In this document: in pieces, positions 43,964-52,435 of the stretch | Numbering within the stretch: the first letter of the stretch is position 1 | How the letters are laid out: each line of letters starts with the position of its first letter | DNA from: Collinsella aerofaciens | GTDB taxonomy: Bacteria > Actinomycetota > Coriobacteriia > Coriobacteriales > Coriobacteriaceae | Direction of reading: 5' to 3' | DNA: 64,000 bases | NCBI RefSeq assembly: GCF_015554145.1 | Contig: NZ_JADNHZ010000004.1 | Location: 60,519 to 124,518, forward strand | Translations under genes and position numbers: made by a program | The notes under the pieces: generated by a model | Database searches by the model: none | The model's input: the letters and a program-made list of their open reading frames with translations, nothing else | Told to the model about the DNA's origin: nothing

Positions 43964-44962
43964 CTATTCGCTCGAGCCGGAATCGGTCGTCTCGGACGTG
44001 TCGGAACTGTCATCCGAGCTCTCGTCCTTCGTCTTGGTCGCAGCATCGCGCGACGTTCCCTGCGGCGTGCTGTTAGCGGTGCTCACGTCCTCATCCGAGG
44101 CCGACTGTTCGTCGGTCAGCGAGGTGATGACCAGCACTTCCTCGTTGTTCTCGGCCGTCGTCTGGGCGCGCACCACAATGGTGTAGTACACGTCGTTTGC
44201 CGATTTCTCAACCGACGAGACGGTGCCGAGCGGTAGACCCTTGGGGAACACACCGCCAATGCCCGAGGTCACGATGATGTCGCCAACCTTAACGTCGGAA
44301 TCGACGCTCACATACTCAAGACGCAGCGTGCCGTCAGCCTGACCCTGCAGCATGCCCTGGGCGCGCGTGTCCTGCACCATGGCGGACACGCCCGAGTTCT
44401 CATCGCCAATCAGGCGCACGGTGGACGTCTTGGCCGAGACCTCGATAATCTGGCCTATGACACCGGCAGAACTCGTCACGGGCATGTTGATGGTAAGCCC
44501 GTCGGCAGAACCCTTATCGATGGTAACGGTCGAGGTCCAGGCATCGCCCGAAGCGCCGACGATACGAGCTGCAGTGGACTTGAGGTTGTAGGTCGACTGC
44601 AGACCGACCAGACCCTCCAGTCGCTCGGCGGTCTTTTGAGCCTCGGAGAGCTCGGCGACCTTAGAGGTCAGTTCCTCGTTTTGCTTCTTAAGCTCGTCAA
44701 GCGTGTCCTGTGACGCCGTAAGGTTAGAGAACACGTTACCGATCGCATTGAAGGGAGCCGCCACAGCCGAGCCCAGAAAACGCACCGGCGAGGTAATCGT
44801 CGTCACGCCCGAACGAACGGCATGAATCGGCCCCGTCTCGCCCTCACGAATATAAAACGTGAGCAGCAACACCGAAATCAGGCTGAAAACAATCAACGGG
44901 CGCATACCCGTTGATTGTCGCTTGGTATTCAGATTTGTGGAGAAACCCGAAGATCGTGCCAA
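43964..44962 (-). CDS. mreC: Rod shape-determining protein MreC
   Basis: MreC links MreB to PBP2 from outside the membrane. A helix at about 21-38 (PLIVFSLISVLLLTFYI) anchors it. A coiled coil follows (about 85-120, DTLDELKKQNEELTSKVAELSEAQKTAERLEGL), then the two beta-barrels of the MreC core (ARIVGASGDAWTSTVTIDKGSADGL and GIGGVFPKGLPLGTVSSVE). The last 50 residues are Ser/Asp/Thr-rich and likely unstructured, longer than usual. The start is TTG 44962 with AAGGTGG upstream, 21 bp after mreB. Confidence 0.95.
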   Translation of the reverse strand: MARSSGFSTNLNTKRQSTGMRPLIVFSLISVLLLTFYIREGETGPIHAVRSGVTTITSPVRFLGSAVAAPFNAIGNVFSNLTASQDTLDELKKQNEELTSKVAELSEAQKTAERLEGLVGLQSTYNLKSTAARIVGASGDAWTSTVTIDKGSADGLTINMPVTSSAGVIGQIIEVSAKTSTVRLIGDENSGVSAMVQDTRAQGMLQGQADGTLRLEYVSVDSDVKVGDIIVTSGIGGVFPKGLPLGTVSSVEKSANDVYYTIVVRAQTTAENNEEVLVITSLTDEQSASDEDVSTANSTPQGTSRDAATKTKDESSDDSSDTSETTDSGSSE

Positions 44963-44983
44963 ATGGAATCCACCTTTTGGAAA

Positions 44984-46027
44984 TTAAGCATTGGTCTGGA
45001 CGAAGCCGCCATCAAACGCATTGGCCTCGAGCACGCGGGCACAGCCGTTAACAACGTTATCGAGCGCCGTGGGGCTGACGTTGACCGAAACGCCGGTCTC
45101 ATCGCGCAGGCGCACGTCGAGACCGCGCAGCAGCGCGCCGCCACCGGTCAGCAAAATGCCGTAGTACATAAGGTCCGAGGCAAGATCGGGAGGCGTAGCG
45201 TCGAGTGCGTCCTTGACGGCCTTGGCCATCTCGTCGAGCGGCTTGTTGAGCGCGCGACGAATCTCCTCGCTCTCGATGCGCACGGTCTTGGGCAGACCGG
45301 TGATCACGTCGCGGCCGTTGACCTCGACGTCGAGCTCGTCCTTGAGCGGCACGGCGGAACCGACCTTGATCTTGATGTCCTCTGCCGTACGCTCGCCGAT
45401 GGCCAGGTTGTAGGCATCACGAACGTGCGTGAGGATGGCCTGATCGAACTCGTCGCCGGCAATACGAATGGACTGCGAGACGACGATGCCGCCCATAGCG
45501 ATAACGGCAACCTCGGTGGTACCGCCACCGATGTCGATGACCATGGAACCGGTAGGTTCCTCAACGGGCAGGTCGGCGCCGATAGCGGCGGCCATAGGCT
45601 CTTCGATCAGATAGGCCTGGCGGGCACCGGCCTGGATCGTGGCCTCAAAGACAGCGCGCTTCTCGACCGACGTGACACCGGAGGGAACGCAAACGACGAC
45701 ACGCGGACGCGGAGTCCACGGATAGCGCTTCTCGGACGCCTTGTCGATAAAGTAGCGAAGCATGGCCTCGGTAACATCGAAGTCGGCGATGACGCCGTCC
45801 TTCAGGGGACGAACGGCCACGATGTTGCCGGGCGTACGGCCGAGCATGCGCTTTGCCTCGATACCGACCGCCAGGATGCGCTCGTCGTTCTTGTCGATGG
45901 CGACAACGGAGGGCTCGCGAATGACGATGCCCTTGCCGCGCACGGAGACAAGCGTATTTGCGGTGCCGAGGTCGATGGCAAGATCGCCCGCATAGCTACC
46001 GAAGAACATATCCATCAAAGAAAACAA
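44984..46027 (-). CDS. mreB: Rod shape-determining protein MreB
   Basis: Bacterial actin that directs side-wall synthesis. The nucleotide-binding motifs are complete: AIDLGTANTLV (phosphate 1), VIDIGGGTTEVAVIAMGG (phosphate 2) and ILLTGGGALLRGLD (adenosine). The amphipathic N-terminus (MFSLMDMFFGSYAG) can bind the membrane. The length of 347 is normal. The start is TTG 46027 with AGGAG 5 nt upstream. It heads mreB-mreC-mreD-mrdA-rodA, and the DUF697 and radical SAM genes continue in the same direction with short gaps. Confidence 0.97.
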   Translation of the reverse strand: MFSLMDMFFGSYAGDLAIDLGTANTLVSVRGKGIVIREPSVVAIDKNDERILAVGIEAKRMLGRTPGNIVAVRPLKDGVIADFDVTEAMLRYFIDKASEKRYPWTPRPRVVVCVPSGVTSVEKRAVFEATIQAGARQAYLIEEPMAAAIGADLPVEEPTGSMVIDIGGGTTEVAVIAMGGIVVSQSIRIAGDEFDQAILTHVRDAYNLAIGERTAEDIKIKVGSAVPLKDELDVEVNGRDVITGLPKTVRIESEEIRRALNKPLDEMAKAVKDALDATPPDLASDLMYYGILLTGGGALLRGLDVRLRDETGVSVNVSPTALDNVVNGCARVLEANAFDGGFVQTNA

Positions 46028-46087
46028 CGCAACTCCTGATGTGTTGGATGATTGCTGGAAAACTACTAGCTCATCATACTAGCGCAA

Positions 46088-46120
46088 GCCCGGCGCCTCA
46101 CTTGCGGTGAAGCGCCGGGC
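46088..46120 (-). terminator. Strong hairpin between the TPR gene and mreB
   Basis: GCCCGGCGCCTCAC (46088-46101) and GTGAAGCGCCGGGC (46107-46120) pair over 13 of 14 bp with a 5-nt loop. Neither side has a U-run (the minus tail is TTGCGC), so it may be a factor-dependent terminator, a pause or a transcript-stabilising end. Confidence 0.5.
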
Positions 46121-46142
46121 AAAGCTAAATCCCATAAGGTCA

Positions 46143-47447
46143 CTACTGGTTGTCAGCAGCCGAGAAATCCATATCAAGCGAAGAAACGGCCCAGCCGATA
46201 TGGTTGTCAGAGCGCACGAATTTGACGGTGTACTCCTGCTCGCCGCCCTTGGACAGCGATGCCTTCACCTTAGCGGTCGTCTCGGTCATGGACTGATCCA
46301 TGCCCTCGACGGACACGGTGGCACCCTGCGGAATCGAGGAGATGATCATCGACTTAGCGTCCTCGGACAGGCTCGAGGCCAGACAAGACTCGGCCTTTGC
46401 GGTGTCACCGTCACCGGCAGCCTGGAACAGATCGGTAACGACAGACTCCTGAGACGGGAAGCCAAAGCCGCGCGTGTAGGCAAAGCCCAGACCGCCCGCG
46501 GCGATCAAAATGAGCAGAAGCAGCACGATGAAGACTTTGAGACCCGTATGGCGATGGCGACGACGGACCTTGGCCTGCTTACGATCCTGACGGTCCTGCT
46601 GGACCATCTCGGACTCGGACAGCGTAAAGAAGCCGGTGTCCGAGGGATCGGGCATAAACTGACCGGTCGCGCCCGTAGGATCGAGCGGATCGACGGCAGG
46701 AGCGTCCATCGCGGGCGCCGGAGCCGTGGCCATAGCCGTCTGGGCAGACAGCGCGGCAAGCGAATCGTGCACGCGGGCAAGCTCATCGGCCTGCTCGGAG
46801 GTGAGCTGGTAGATGCCATCGGCAGTAGCGGCGTTAAAGGCGTCGAGTGCGTCGGAGGGACGGCCGGCAGCAGAAAGCGCCTGACCCATGCCGGCGTTGA
46901 GCGCACGCGTGTCGTCGCGGGGGCCGGCAAAGTCGATAGCCGTGCGGTAGGTCTCCACGGCATCCGCCGGACGGCCGAGCTTAATGAAGCAACGACCGAG
47001 CTCGCCGAGCGCGGCGGCAGGAGCCGGATTGGCGCCGTCGATAGCAGCCTGACGGAAGGCGGTTCCCGCGTTGGCATAGTCGCCCGATTGGAACAGCGCA
47101 TTGCCTAGACCCAGATAGGCCTTGAACGGCGTGGCATAGGAAGCATCCTGCGTAGCAGCAGAGAAAGCCTGAGCGGCCGTCGTGTAGTCGCCCACGGCGG
47201 CGAGCGCCTTGCCGCGGTTGGTGAGCAGCGCGCCGCGCTTGCCGTAGGTGCCGTCGTTGAGGGCGGCGGCATAGGCCTCGGCGGCCTCGGCATACATGCC
47301 CAGGTGCATCAAGGCGTTGCCACGAAGGTGATCGGCCTCGCCCATAATCTCATCGGGAGTCTTTGCCGCCCCAAGCATCTGGGCTGCAGCAGAAAAATCA
47401 CCCGCGCGGTAAGCGGCGCGGCCCTGTTGGATCAGCTGGCTATTCAA
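46143..47447 (-). CDS. TPR-repeat protein with one membrane helix and an outside domain
   Basis: This 434-residue protein is not assigned to a function. Residues 1-230 are tetratricopeptide-like repeats, at least five (for example GRAAYRAGDFSAAAQMLGAA, GLGNALFQSGDYANAGTAFRQAA, ELGRCFIKLGRPADAVETYRTA). An Ala/Pro/Asp-rich linker and a basic patch (DRQDRKQAKVRRRHRH) lead into a membrane helix at about 303-325. About 110 residues outside follow, beginning SQESVVTDLFQAAGDGDTAKAESCLASSLS, reminiscent of DUF4878-type lipoprotein domains. The TPRs should be cytosolic and the C-domain outside. The start is TTG 47447 with AAAGGGG upstream. It follows the cyclophilin by 11 bp. Confidence 0.7.
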   Translation of the reverse strand: MNSQLIQQGRAAYRAGDFSAAAQMLGAAKTPDEIMGEADHLRGNALMHLGMYAEAAEAYAAALNDGTYGKRGALLTNRGKALAAVGDYTTAAQAFSAATQDASYATPFKAYLGLGNALFQSGDYANAGTAFRQAAIDGANPAPAAALGELGRCFIKLGRPADAVETYRTAIDFAGPRDDTRALNAGMGQALSAAGRPSDALDAFNAATADGIYQLTSEQADELARVHDSLAALSAQTAMATAPAPAMDAPAVDPLDPTGATGQFMPDPSDTGFFTLSESEMVQQDRQDRKQAKVRRRHRHTGLKVFIVLLLLILIAAGGLGFAYTRGFGFPSQESVVTDLFQAAGDGDTAKAESCLASSLSEDAKSMIISSIPQGATVSVEGMDQSMTETTAKVKASLSKGGEQEYTVKFVRSDNHIGWAVSSLDMDFSAADNQ

Positions 47448-47458
47448 GGAAGTCCCCT

Positions 47459-48001
47459 TTACTCGTGAACTATCTCGACATGAACGATCTCGTCGCCGGC
47501 ACGCAGCTGCGAAATCACATCGAGACCCTCGACCGTGGTACCAAAGACGGTGTAACCGGAATCGAGGTTATGCTGGGCGCCCAGGCAGAAGTAGAACTGC
47601 GAACCCGCGGAATCGGGGTCCATGGAGCGCGCCATGGCAAGGGCGCCATCGACATGGCTGTTGCGCGGATTGGTGGCGAACTCGCCCTTGATGCAGTAGC
47701 CGGGGCCACCGGTACCGGGCATGCCGTCGGGGCCCTCAAGACCGGCGGCGACGTCGGCGCCGGACATGTCGCGGGTATTGGGGTCCCCGCCCTGGATAAC
47801 AAAACCGGGCACATAGCGATGGAACTTAAGGCCATCATAGAAGCCCATCGTGGAAAGCTCGCAGAAGTTCGCGACATGAATGGGAGCGCCCTCGCCGTCA
47901 AACTTGACCTTGATGGTACCCTTCGACGTCTCGATTACGGCGCACTCGTCGCCGACAAGCTGATACTCGGGCGTGTAGAGCCCTTTCTTAAAACCAAACA
48001 T
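47459..48001 (-). CDS. Peptidyl-prolyl cis-trans isomerase, cyclophilin type
   Basis: Cyclophilins isomerise Xaa-Pro bonds. The catalytic region FHRYVPGFVIQGGDP carries the active Arg, and SAGSQFYFCLGAQHNLDSGYTVFG completes the binding pocket. The 180 residues include a 25-residue N-terminal lead (MFGFKKGLYTPEYQLVGDE) that has no signal peptide, so it should be cytosolic. A good promoter lies about 40-70 bp upstream. It is transcribed together with the downstream TPR membrane protein. Confidence 0.92.
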   Translation of the reverse strand: MFGFKKGLYTPEYQLVGDECAVIETSKGTIKVKFDGEGAPIHVANFCELSTMGFYDGLKFHRYVPGFVIQGGDPNTRDMSGADVAAGLEGPDGMPGTGGPGYCIKGEFATNPRNSHVDGALAMARSMDPDSAGSQFYFCLGAQHNLDSGYTVFGTTVEGLDVISQLRAGDEIVHVEIVHE

Positions 48002-48040
48002 GTGGTTCCTTCCTCGTGCGTTTAAAGCATATTTGTACGA

Positions 48041-48070
48041 ATTGTAGCAATAAGCACGGGCTTACATCAA
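48041..48070 (-). promoter_or_regulatory. Promoter of the cyclophilin-TPR unit
   Basis: On the minus strand TTGATG (48070-48065) and TACAAT (48046-48041) are spaced 18 bp, giving a leader of about 35 nt. Confidence 0.65.
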
Positions 48071-48108
48071 TTGCGCACGTAGGTTATGCCGACTATGGCG
48101 AACTAATT

Positions 48109-49251
48109 TTAGGAACGCTGCTGCGGCTTCCAGGAACCCACATTGGCATCGTACTGGTTCAGCGCGCTGTTGCCGCCCTGCGCGATGGGCGCCAGGATCT
48201 CGCTTTGGTGGGAACTCATCGACTCGCCATCGGGAATGGCCAGCGAGATATCCCAGCTCTGGCAGATCACGTCGACGCGCTCATACATCCACTCGGCAAG
48301 CTGCTTTAAGTGGGCGATGTCATCCGCATAGACCGTATCGTCCTGTACTTTCAGGTTGTTAAGCTCATCTTGCGTCTTTTTTATCTGGTCACGCAGGGCG
48401 TAGGCACTCTGCGACAGCTCCTGACGGGTGGACAGCGGCGTTCGGAGATAGCCGTTGTTAAAGGAATCGATGACCTCGCCGATCTGATCCTCGTCAGCAT
48501 AGGACACGATGGTCTGATACAGACCGTCGAGCCTGGTATAGAGCTGATCATCGGTGAGCACGGTTTCTTCCTGGACCACCTCGGCAGAATCGTCCTGCTT
48601 GGTATCGTCCTCAGTGGCCTCGCCCTTTTGGCGCGTGGGGAAGGTGGTTTGTGCAGCTTGGCCAAACTGGTCGTAGAAGCCGGGCATGACACCCATGGGA
48701 TCGGCCGTCACGAACCAATAGGCACCACCGCAAACGACGGCGAGGACCGCGATGACAATAAGCGGCTTGGGAATATGACGCTTGTGCTTGTGATAGGCGT
48801 CCTCGTCGGGGTGCACCTTGCGCTTGGGTTTTTGAGCATCGTCATGCAGGGAAACGGGCATGGGAATATCGACCTTGGGGATACCGAAATCCTTATCGAA
48901 AGCCGGCAGCACGCAGGTCTCATTGGGGTCGGCGGCGTCTGAGAGCACTGCAGCGGCAGAGGTCGGCGCATGAGGCACTTCGGTATCGATCTGCTCTTGC
49001 GTTAGGCGCGGAAAGCCCGCCGTGCGGCCCGCTGCCAGGTCGGATGCGGCCGCGTCCTCGGAGAGGATACCCGGAGCGGGGCGTCCGCATTTGGGGCACG
49101 TACGATCATGCGGAGAAAGACGGGCACCGCAGCCCTCACAGAACACGAACTCGGTGTGCTCCGGACCATCGCCCGGACCCACGTAGGCGTTGCAGTAGGG
49201 GCAGAACGAGGCGCCGTCCTCGATAGTCTTAAGGCAATGCGGGCAGATCAC
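48109..49251 (-). CDS. Double zinc-ribbon protein with one membrane helix
   Basis: Uncharacterised, 380 residues. Two zinc ribbons open the protein: CPHC...CPYC (about 3-20) and CEGC...CPKC (about 38-57). A low-complexity linker of about 100 residues and a basic stretch (KPKRKVHPDEDAYHKHKRHIPK) precede the membrane helix at about 162-182. The last about 190 residues lie outside and are largely helical (LTDDQLYTRLDGLYQTIVSY, RDQIKKTQDELNNLKVQDDTVYADDIAHLKQLAEWMYERVDVI as positions 296-338). I choose GTG 49251, which gives MICPHC and has GAGG 5 nt upstream; an in-frame TTG lies 10 codons earlier. The topology parallels the TPR protein two genes downstream. Confidence 0.7.
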   Translation of the reverse strand: MICPHCLKTIEDGASFCPYCNAYVGPGDGPEHTEFVFCEGCGARLSPHDRTCPKCGRPAPGILSEDAAASDLAAGRTAGFPRLTQEQIDTEVPHAPTSAAAVLSDAADPNETCVLPAFDKDFGIPKVDIPMPVSLHDDAQKPKRKVHPDEDAYHKHKRHIPKPLIVIAVLAVVCGGAYWFVTADPMGVMPGFYDQFGQAAQTTFPTRQKGEATEDDTKQDDSAEVVQEETVLTDDQLYTRLDGLYQTIVSYADEDQIGEVIDSFNNGYLRTPLSTRQELSQSAYALRDQIKKTQDELNNLKVQDDTVYADDIAHLKQLAEWMYERVDVICQSWDISLAIPDGESMSSHQSEILAPIAQGGNSALNQYDANVGSWKPQQRS

Positions 49252-49354
49252 GGCATCCTCTTTTCGAAGCAATTCAAACAATCGAGGTTAGAGCATAACA
49301 TCGCCACGGCCCCACAGGAGCAAGGCACCAATTCAACATCGGCAGGGTGCGTAG

Positions 49355-52093
49355 TTACTTCTTCTTTTTGCTTGGCATCGAGACTTTGATGCCTTGGGCG
49401 GACTTGGTTACGCGAGAGCGCTTGGCTCCGCTACCCTTCTTTTTCTTGGGCTGGGCCTGGGCCACGCCCTCGAGTGCGCGGGCCTCGGCCTCGCGAGCGG
49501 TGCGATCTTCGCGGCGCTGCGCCATGTCGGCGGCGACGCGCTTGGCAAAACGCTCGGCCGTCGAACCCGTCGAGCTCACCTTGCCGCCACCGCGACCCAG
49601 GTGGACGCGCACACCGCGGCCAAAACCAGTTGCGGCATGACGACGACGCGGCTTGAGCGAATCCATCATCGTGGCGAGCTTAAAGAACACCGAGCAGGTA
49701 AAGACCACGATGACAGCCAAGATTACCATCTGGCCCATCGACAGGTTGGCAATAGACAGCAGCTCCGGGAATCCGATAACGCCCACCAGGATGCCGGCGA
49801 CAACAAACACGAAGAGCACCACACGTAAGGACGTGAGAGGCTGCGAGATGCGCCAGATCAGGCTGACGCTCGCCGCGCACGACGTAAGCAGGCACATCGT
49901 AGACAGCGTGAGCTGGCTAAAGCCAAACACGCGCGCCACAAAGATATCGAGCGCCGCGGCCAAAATGACCGCAATCGACGCCGGCAGTGCCCGCTTGAGC
50001 ACGTTCGTCAGGAACGACCCCTTCACGCGAGCATTGTTGGGCTCCAGGCCCAACACAAAGCCCGGCGCGCCGATGCAGAAGAAGTTGATGAGCGTCATCT
50101 GAATCGGCTCGAAAGGGTACGGCGGCAGCGCGATGCACAGCGCCGCCAGGCCCATCGAGAACAGCGTCTTAGTCAGGAACAGCGAAGCCGAACGCTGCAG
50201 GTTGTTGATGGAGCGACGGCCCTCGGCCACCACGGCGGGCATCGAGGCAAAGTCGTTGTCGACGAGCACGATCTCGGCCACGTTACGCGCGGCATCGGAG
50301 CCGGCCGCCATGGCCACGGAGCAGTCGGCCTCCTTGAGCGCCAGCACGTCGTTGACGCCGTCGCCTGTCATGGCCACGGTGTGCTCGCGGCGCTTGAGCG
50401 CCTGCACGAGCTCGCGCTTCTGCTGCGGGGTCACACGACCAAAGACATGGTAGCGGTCCACTGCGGCATCGAGCTTGGCCGGCGTATCGAGCGTCGTGGC
50501 GTCCACATAAGCGTCCGCCCCCGGCACGCCCACCACGCGCGCGATCGACGACACCGTACGCGGGTCGTCGCCACTGATCACGTTGAGCGTCACGCCCTGC
50601 TCGTTAAAGTAGCCGATGGTCTCGGCCGCCGAGGTACGGATCTCGTCGCGGATGGTCACAAAGCCCACAGGCTCGGCCTCGCCCACCATATCGCCATCGG
50701 GCGTAAAGCCGTCAACGCGCGCCACCACGAGCACGCGGCAGGTATCGGCAAGCTCGGCGACACGGTTCTCGACCTGCGAAAACACACGATCAGAGAGCAC
50801 AAACTGCGCGGCGCCCATTACGTAGGAGCCCTGCGCAAACGAAGCGCCACTCCATTTTTTAGACGACGAGAACGGAATGACCGACAGCGGCTCAGACACC
50901 TCGACCGGGCGATCGGCGTAATAGTTGAGCAGCGCCTGGCAGGTCTCGTTGGCATCGGCCGAAGTCGCACGCGCGACGTTAGCAAGGGCAAAATCGAGCA
51001 CCGTGGTATCGACGGGAACAGCCGCCTCGTTCTCCCCCACGCCCAAGGCAACGCCCTCAACCGGCAGCGGATAGGTACCCTCGACCTCCATGCGACCCGA
51101 CGTGATGGTGCCCGTCTTGTCCAGGCACAGTACGTCGACGCGAGCGAGCGTCTCGATGCAGTAGAGCTGCTGCGCCAGAACCTTGCGGCGGGCCAGGCGC
51201 ACCGTGGCGATGGCGAGCACCGACGAGGTCAGCAGCACCAGGCCCTGCGGAATCATGCCCAGCAGGGCGCCCACCGTGGACAGCAGCGCCGACGAAGGCA
51301 CGCGGCCGGCCAGCAGCTCGGAGAAGCACCAGGAAAGCGCGCTATCGCCCGGGGTTCCCGCGGCATCCCACAGCTCGCTCACACTCGAGGCAAACAACGC
51401 CAAACCGAGCGGGATCATGATGATGCTCGCAAAGCGCACAATGGCGTTCAGCGCGTTCATGATCTCGGAATTGACCTTTTTGACGTACTTGGCCTCGTTA
51501 TTAATTTTGGCCACGTAGTTGTCGGCGCCGACATGGATCACGCGGGCGCGCAGCAGACCTGAGTCGATAAAGCTACCGCTCATGAGCTCGGAGCCGGGCT
51601 GCTTCTTAATAAGGTCGCTCTCGCCCGTCAGCAGGCTCTCGTTCACGAGTGCCTCGCCCGAAACCACCACGGCGTCGGCGGGAATCTGGTCACCGCGCCC
51701 CAAGCGGATAATGTCGTCGAGCACGATCTGGTCCAGGTCGAGCTCCACCTCAGCGCCGTCGCGCACCGCGATGGCCTTCTTGGAGGTTAGCAGCGTAAGC
51801 TTATCGACCATCTTCTTGGAACGCATGGACTGAATGACGCCAATAGCGGTATTGAGGAACACCACGAACAGGAACGTCAGATTCTTAAACGAACCGGTCA
51901 AAATGACCAGGAAAGCCAAGATCACGTTGATCAAATTGAACAACGTGCAGAGGTTCTCAATGATGAGCTCTTTGACCGACTTGGTCTTGAGCTCCATGTT
52001 GCGGTTGATCTTACCGGCGGCGATGCGCTCCTCGACCTCGGCGGTCGAGAGTCCGCGCTCGATATCCGTTGCTGCCATACCACGTCCCATCAC
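49355..52093 (-). CDS. CtpE-like cation-translocating P-type ATPase
   Basis: An ATP-driven cation pump. Seen are the actuator motif LLTGESDL, the phosphorylation site LCLDKTGTITS, the nucleotide domain and the hinge MTGDGVNDVLALKEADCSVAM, with helices as in the mycobacterial CtpE (calcium) type. TM4 reads GMIPQGLVLLTS: the usual acidic residue of PEGL is Gln here. About 100 cytosolic C-terminal residues are very basic and end in KKKK, unusual for the family. The start is uncertain. GTG 52093 and ATG 52090 lie just after a -10 box (leaderless), and ATG 52078 has only a weak ribosome site. Substrate not certain; Ca2+ is the best guess from family resemblance. Confidence 0.87.
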   Translation of the reverse strand: MMGRGMAATDIERGLSTAEVEERIAAGKINRNMELKTKSVKELIIENLCTLFNLINVILAFLVILTGSFKNLTFLFVVFLNTAIGVIQSMRSKKMVDKLTLLTSKKAIAVRDGAEVELDLDQIVLDDIIRLGRGDQIPADAVVVSGEALVNESLLTGESDLIKKQPGSELMSGSFIDSGLLRARVIHVGADNYVAKINNEAKYVKKVNSEIMNALNAIVRFASIIMIPLGLALFASSVSELWDAAGTPGDSALSWCFSELLAGRVPSSALLSTVGALLGMIPQGLVLLTSSVLAIATVRLARRKVLAQQLYCIETLARVDVLCLDKTGTITSGRMEVEGTYPLPVEGVALGVGENEAAVPVDTTVLDFALANVARATSADANETCQALLNYYADRPVEVSEPLSVIPFSSSKKWSGASFAQGSYVMGAAQFVLSDRVFSQVENRVAELADTCRVLVVARVDGFTPDGDMVGEAEPVGFVTIRDEIRTSAAETIGYFNEQGVTLNVISGDDPRTVSSIARVVGVPGADAYVDATTLDTPAKLDAAVDRYHVFGRVTPQQKRELVQALKRREHTVAMTGDGVNDVLALKEADCSVAMAAGSDAARNVAEIVLVDNDFASMPAVVAEGRRSINNLQRSASLFLTKTLFSMGLAALCIALPPYPFEPIQMTLINFFCIGAPGFVLGLEPNNARVKGSFLTNVLKRALPASIAVILAAALDIFVARVFGFSQLTLSTMCLLTSCAASVSLIWRISQPLTSLRVVLFVFVVAGILVGVIGFPELLSIANLSMGQMVILAVIVVFTCSVFFKLATMMDSLKPRRRHAATGFGRGVRVHLGRGGGKVSSTGSTAERFAKRVAADMAQRREDRTAREAEARALEGVAQAQPKKKKGSGAKRSRVTKSAQGIKVSMPSKKKK

Positions 52094-52101
52094 GTCGCGT
52101 C

Positions 52102-52107
52102 GGTATA
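52102..52107 (-). promoter_or_regulatory. -10 box placed for a leaderless ATPase transcript
   Basis: TATACC (minus, 52107-52102) lies 8 bp before GTG 52093 and 11 bp before ATG 52090. It directly follows the tRNA-Arg terminator. No -35 match is seen. Confidence 0.35.
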
Positions 52108-52143
52108 AGAAAAACCGCCCGGACCATGCGAGGTTCGGACGGT
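52108..52143 (-). terminator. Terminator after tRNA-Arg(CCG)
   Basis: ACCGCCCG (52114-52121) and CGGACGGT (52136-52143) pair over 8 bp with one wobble, followed on the minus strand by TTTTTC. It ends the tRNA transcript 12 nt past its CCA. Confidence 0.8.
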
Positions 52144-52154
52144 CTCACGTTCGA

Positions 52155-52231
52155 TGGTGCCCCATGTTGGATTCGAACCAACGGCCTTCTGCTCCGGAGG
52201 CAGACGCTCTAATCCTCTGAGCTAATAGGGC
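52155..52231 (-). tRNA. tRNA-Arg, anticodon CCG
   Basis: On the minus strand the 77-nt gene folds as a cloverleaf: acceptor GCCCTAT/ATGGGGC (one G-T), D arm GCTC/GAGC, anticodon stem TCTGC/GCAGA with loop CTCCGGA, T arm GTTGG-TTCGAAT-CCAAC, and an encoded CCA. The CCG anticodon reads the arginine codon CGG. Confidence 0.96.
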
Positions 52232-52325
52232 GAACGGTAGGCATTATACCCAAGTGCGCCACGGGCTATCAAAATAAAAGAAAAAGCTTTGCAATTCCGA
52301 GGAAGACGCGGCGCAACGGCCCACT

Positions 52326-52354
52326 TTAGAAGGCAAAAGCGAATCAGATAGTAT
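52326..52354 (+). promoter_or_regulatory. Candidate promoter of the aromatic operon
   Basis: TTAGAA (52326-52331) and TAGTAT (52349-52354) are 17 bp apart. An overlapping TATAAA at 52352-52357 is an alternative -10 box. The start would fall near 52361-52364, close to the ATG of a 20-codon leader ORF. Confidence 0.45.
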
Positions 52355-52362
52355 AAACTCTC

Positions 52363-52425
52363 ATGCACCATATATACACGGCTCGCGATGCGGGCCGTTT
52401 TTACAAGGGTTATCCATCGAGGTGA
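52363..52425 (+). CDS. Possible 20-residue leader peptide of the aromatic operon
   Basis: ATG 52363 opens a 20-codon frame with Tyr at codons 5, 14 and 17 and Phe at 13. It ends in TGA at 52423-52425, 10 nt before the DAHP synthase ATG. It has no ribosome site, so it would need a leaderless start, which the -10 box position allows. Its codons 6-12 run through the terminator-like hairpin. The coding status is unproven; the aromatic content and location are the only evidence. Confidence 0.3.
   Translation: MHHIYTARDAGRFYKGYPSR
52378..52402 (+). terminator. Terminator hairpin inside the aromatic operon leader (candidate attenuator)
   Basis: ACGGCTCGC (52378-52386) and GCGGGCCGT (52390-52398) form a 9-bp stem with one G-T pair and a 3-nt loop, followed by TTTTT. 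It lies between the only visible promoter and the DAHP synthase start, with no + gene upstream to terminate. It therefore probably controls readthrough into the operon. No clear anti-terminator partner was found by eye. Confidence 0.6.
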
Positions 52426-52435
52426 GAGGCACACC

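Noticed and set aside
52232..52435. T-box or riboswitch before DAHP synthase
   Set aside because: No T-box sequence, no long structured leader. The only element between promoter and gene is the single terminator hairpin.
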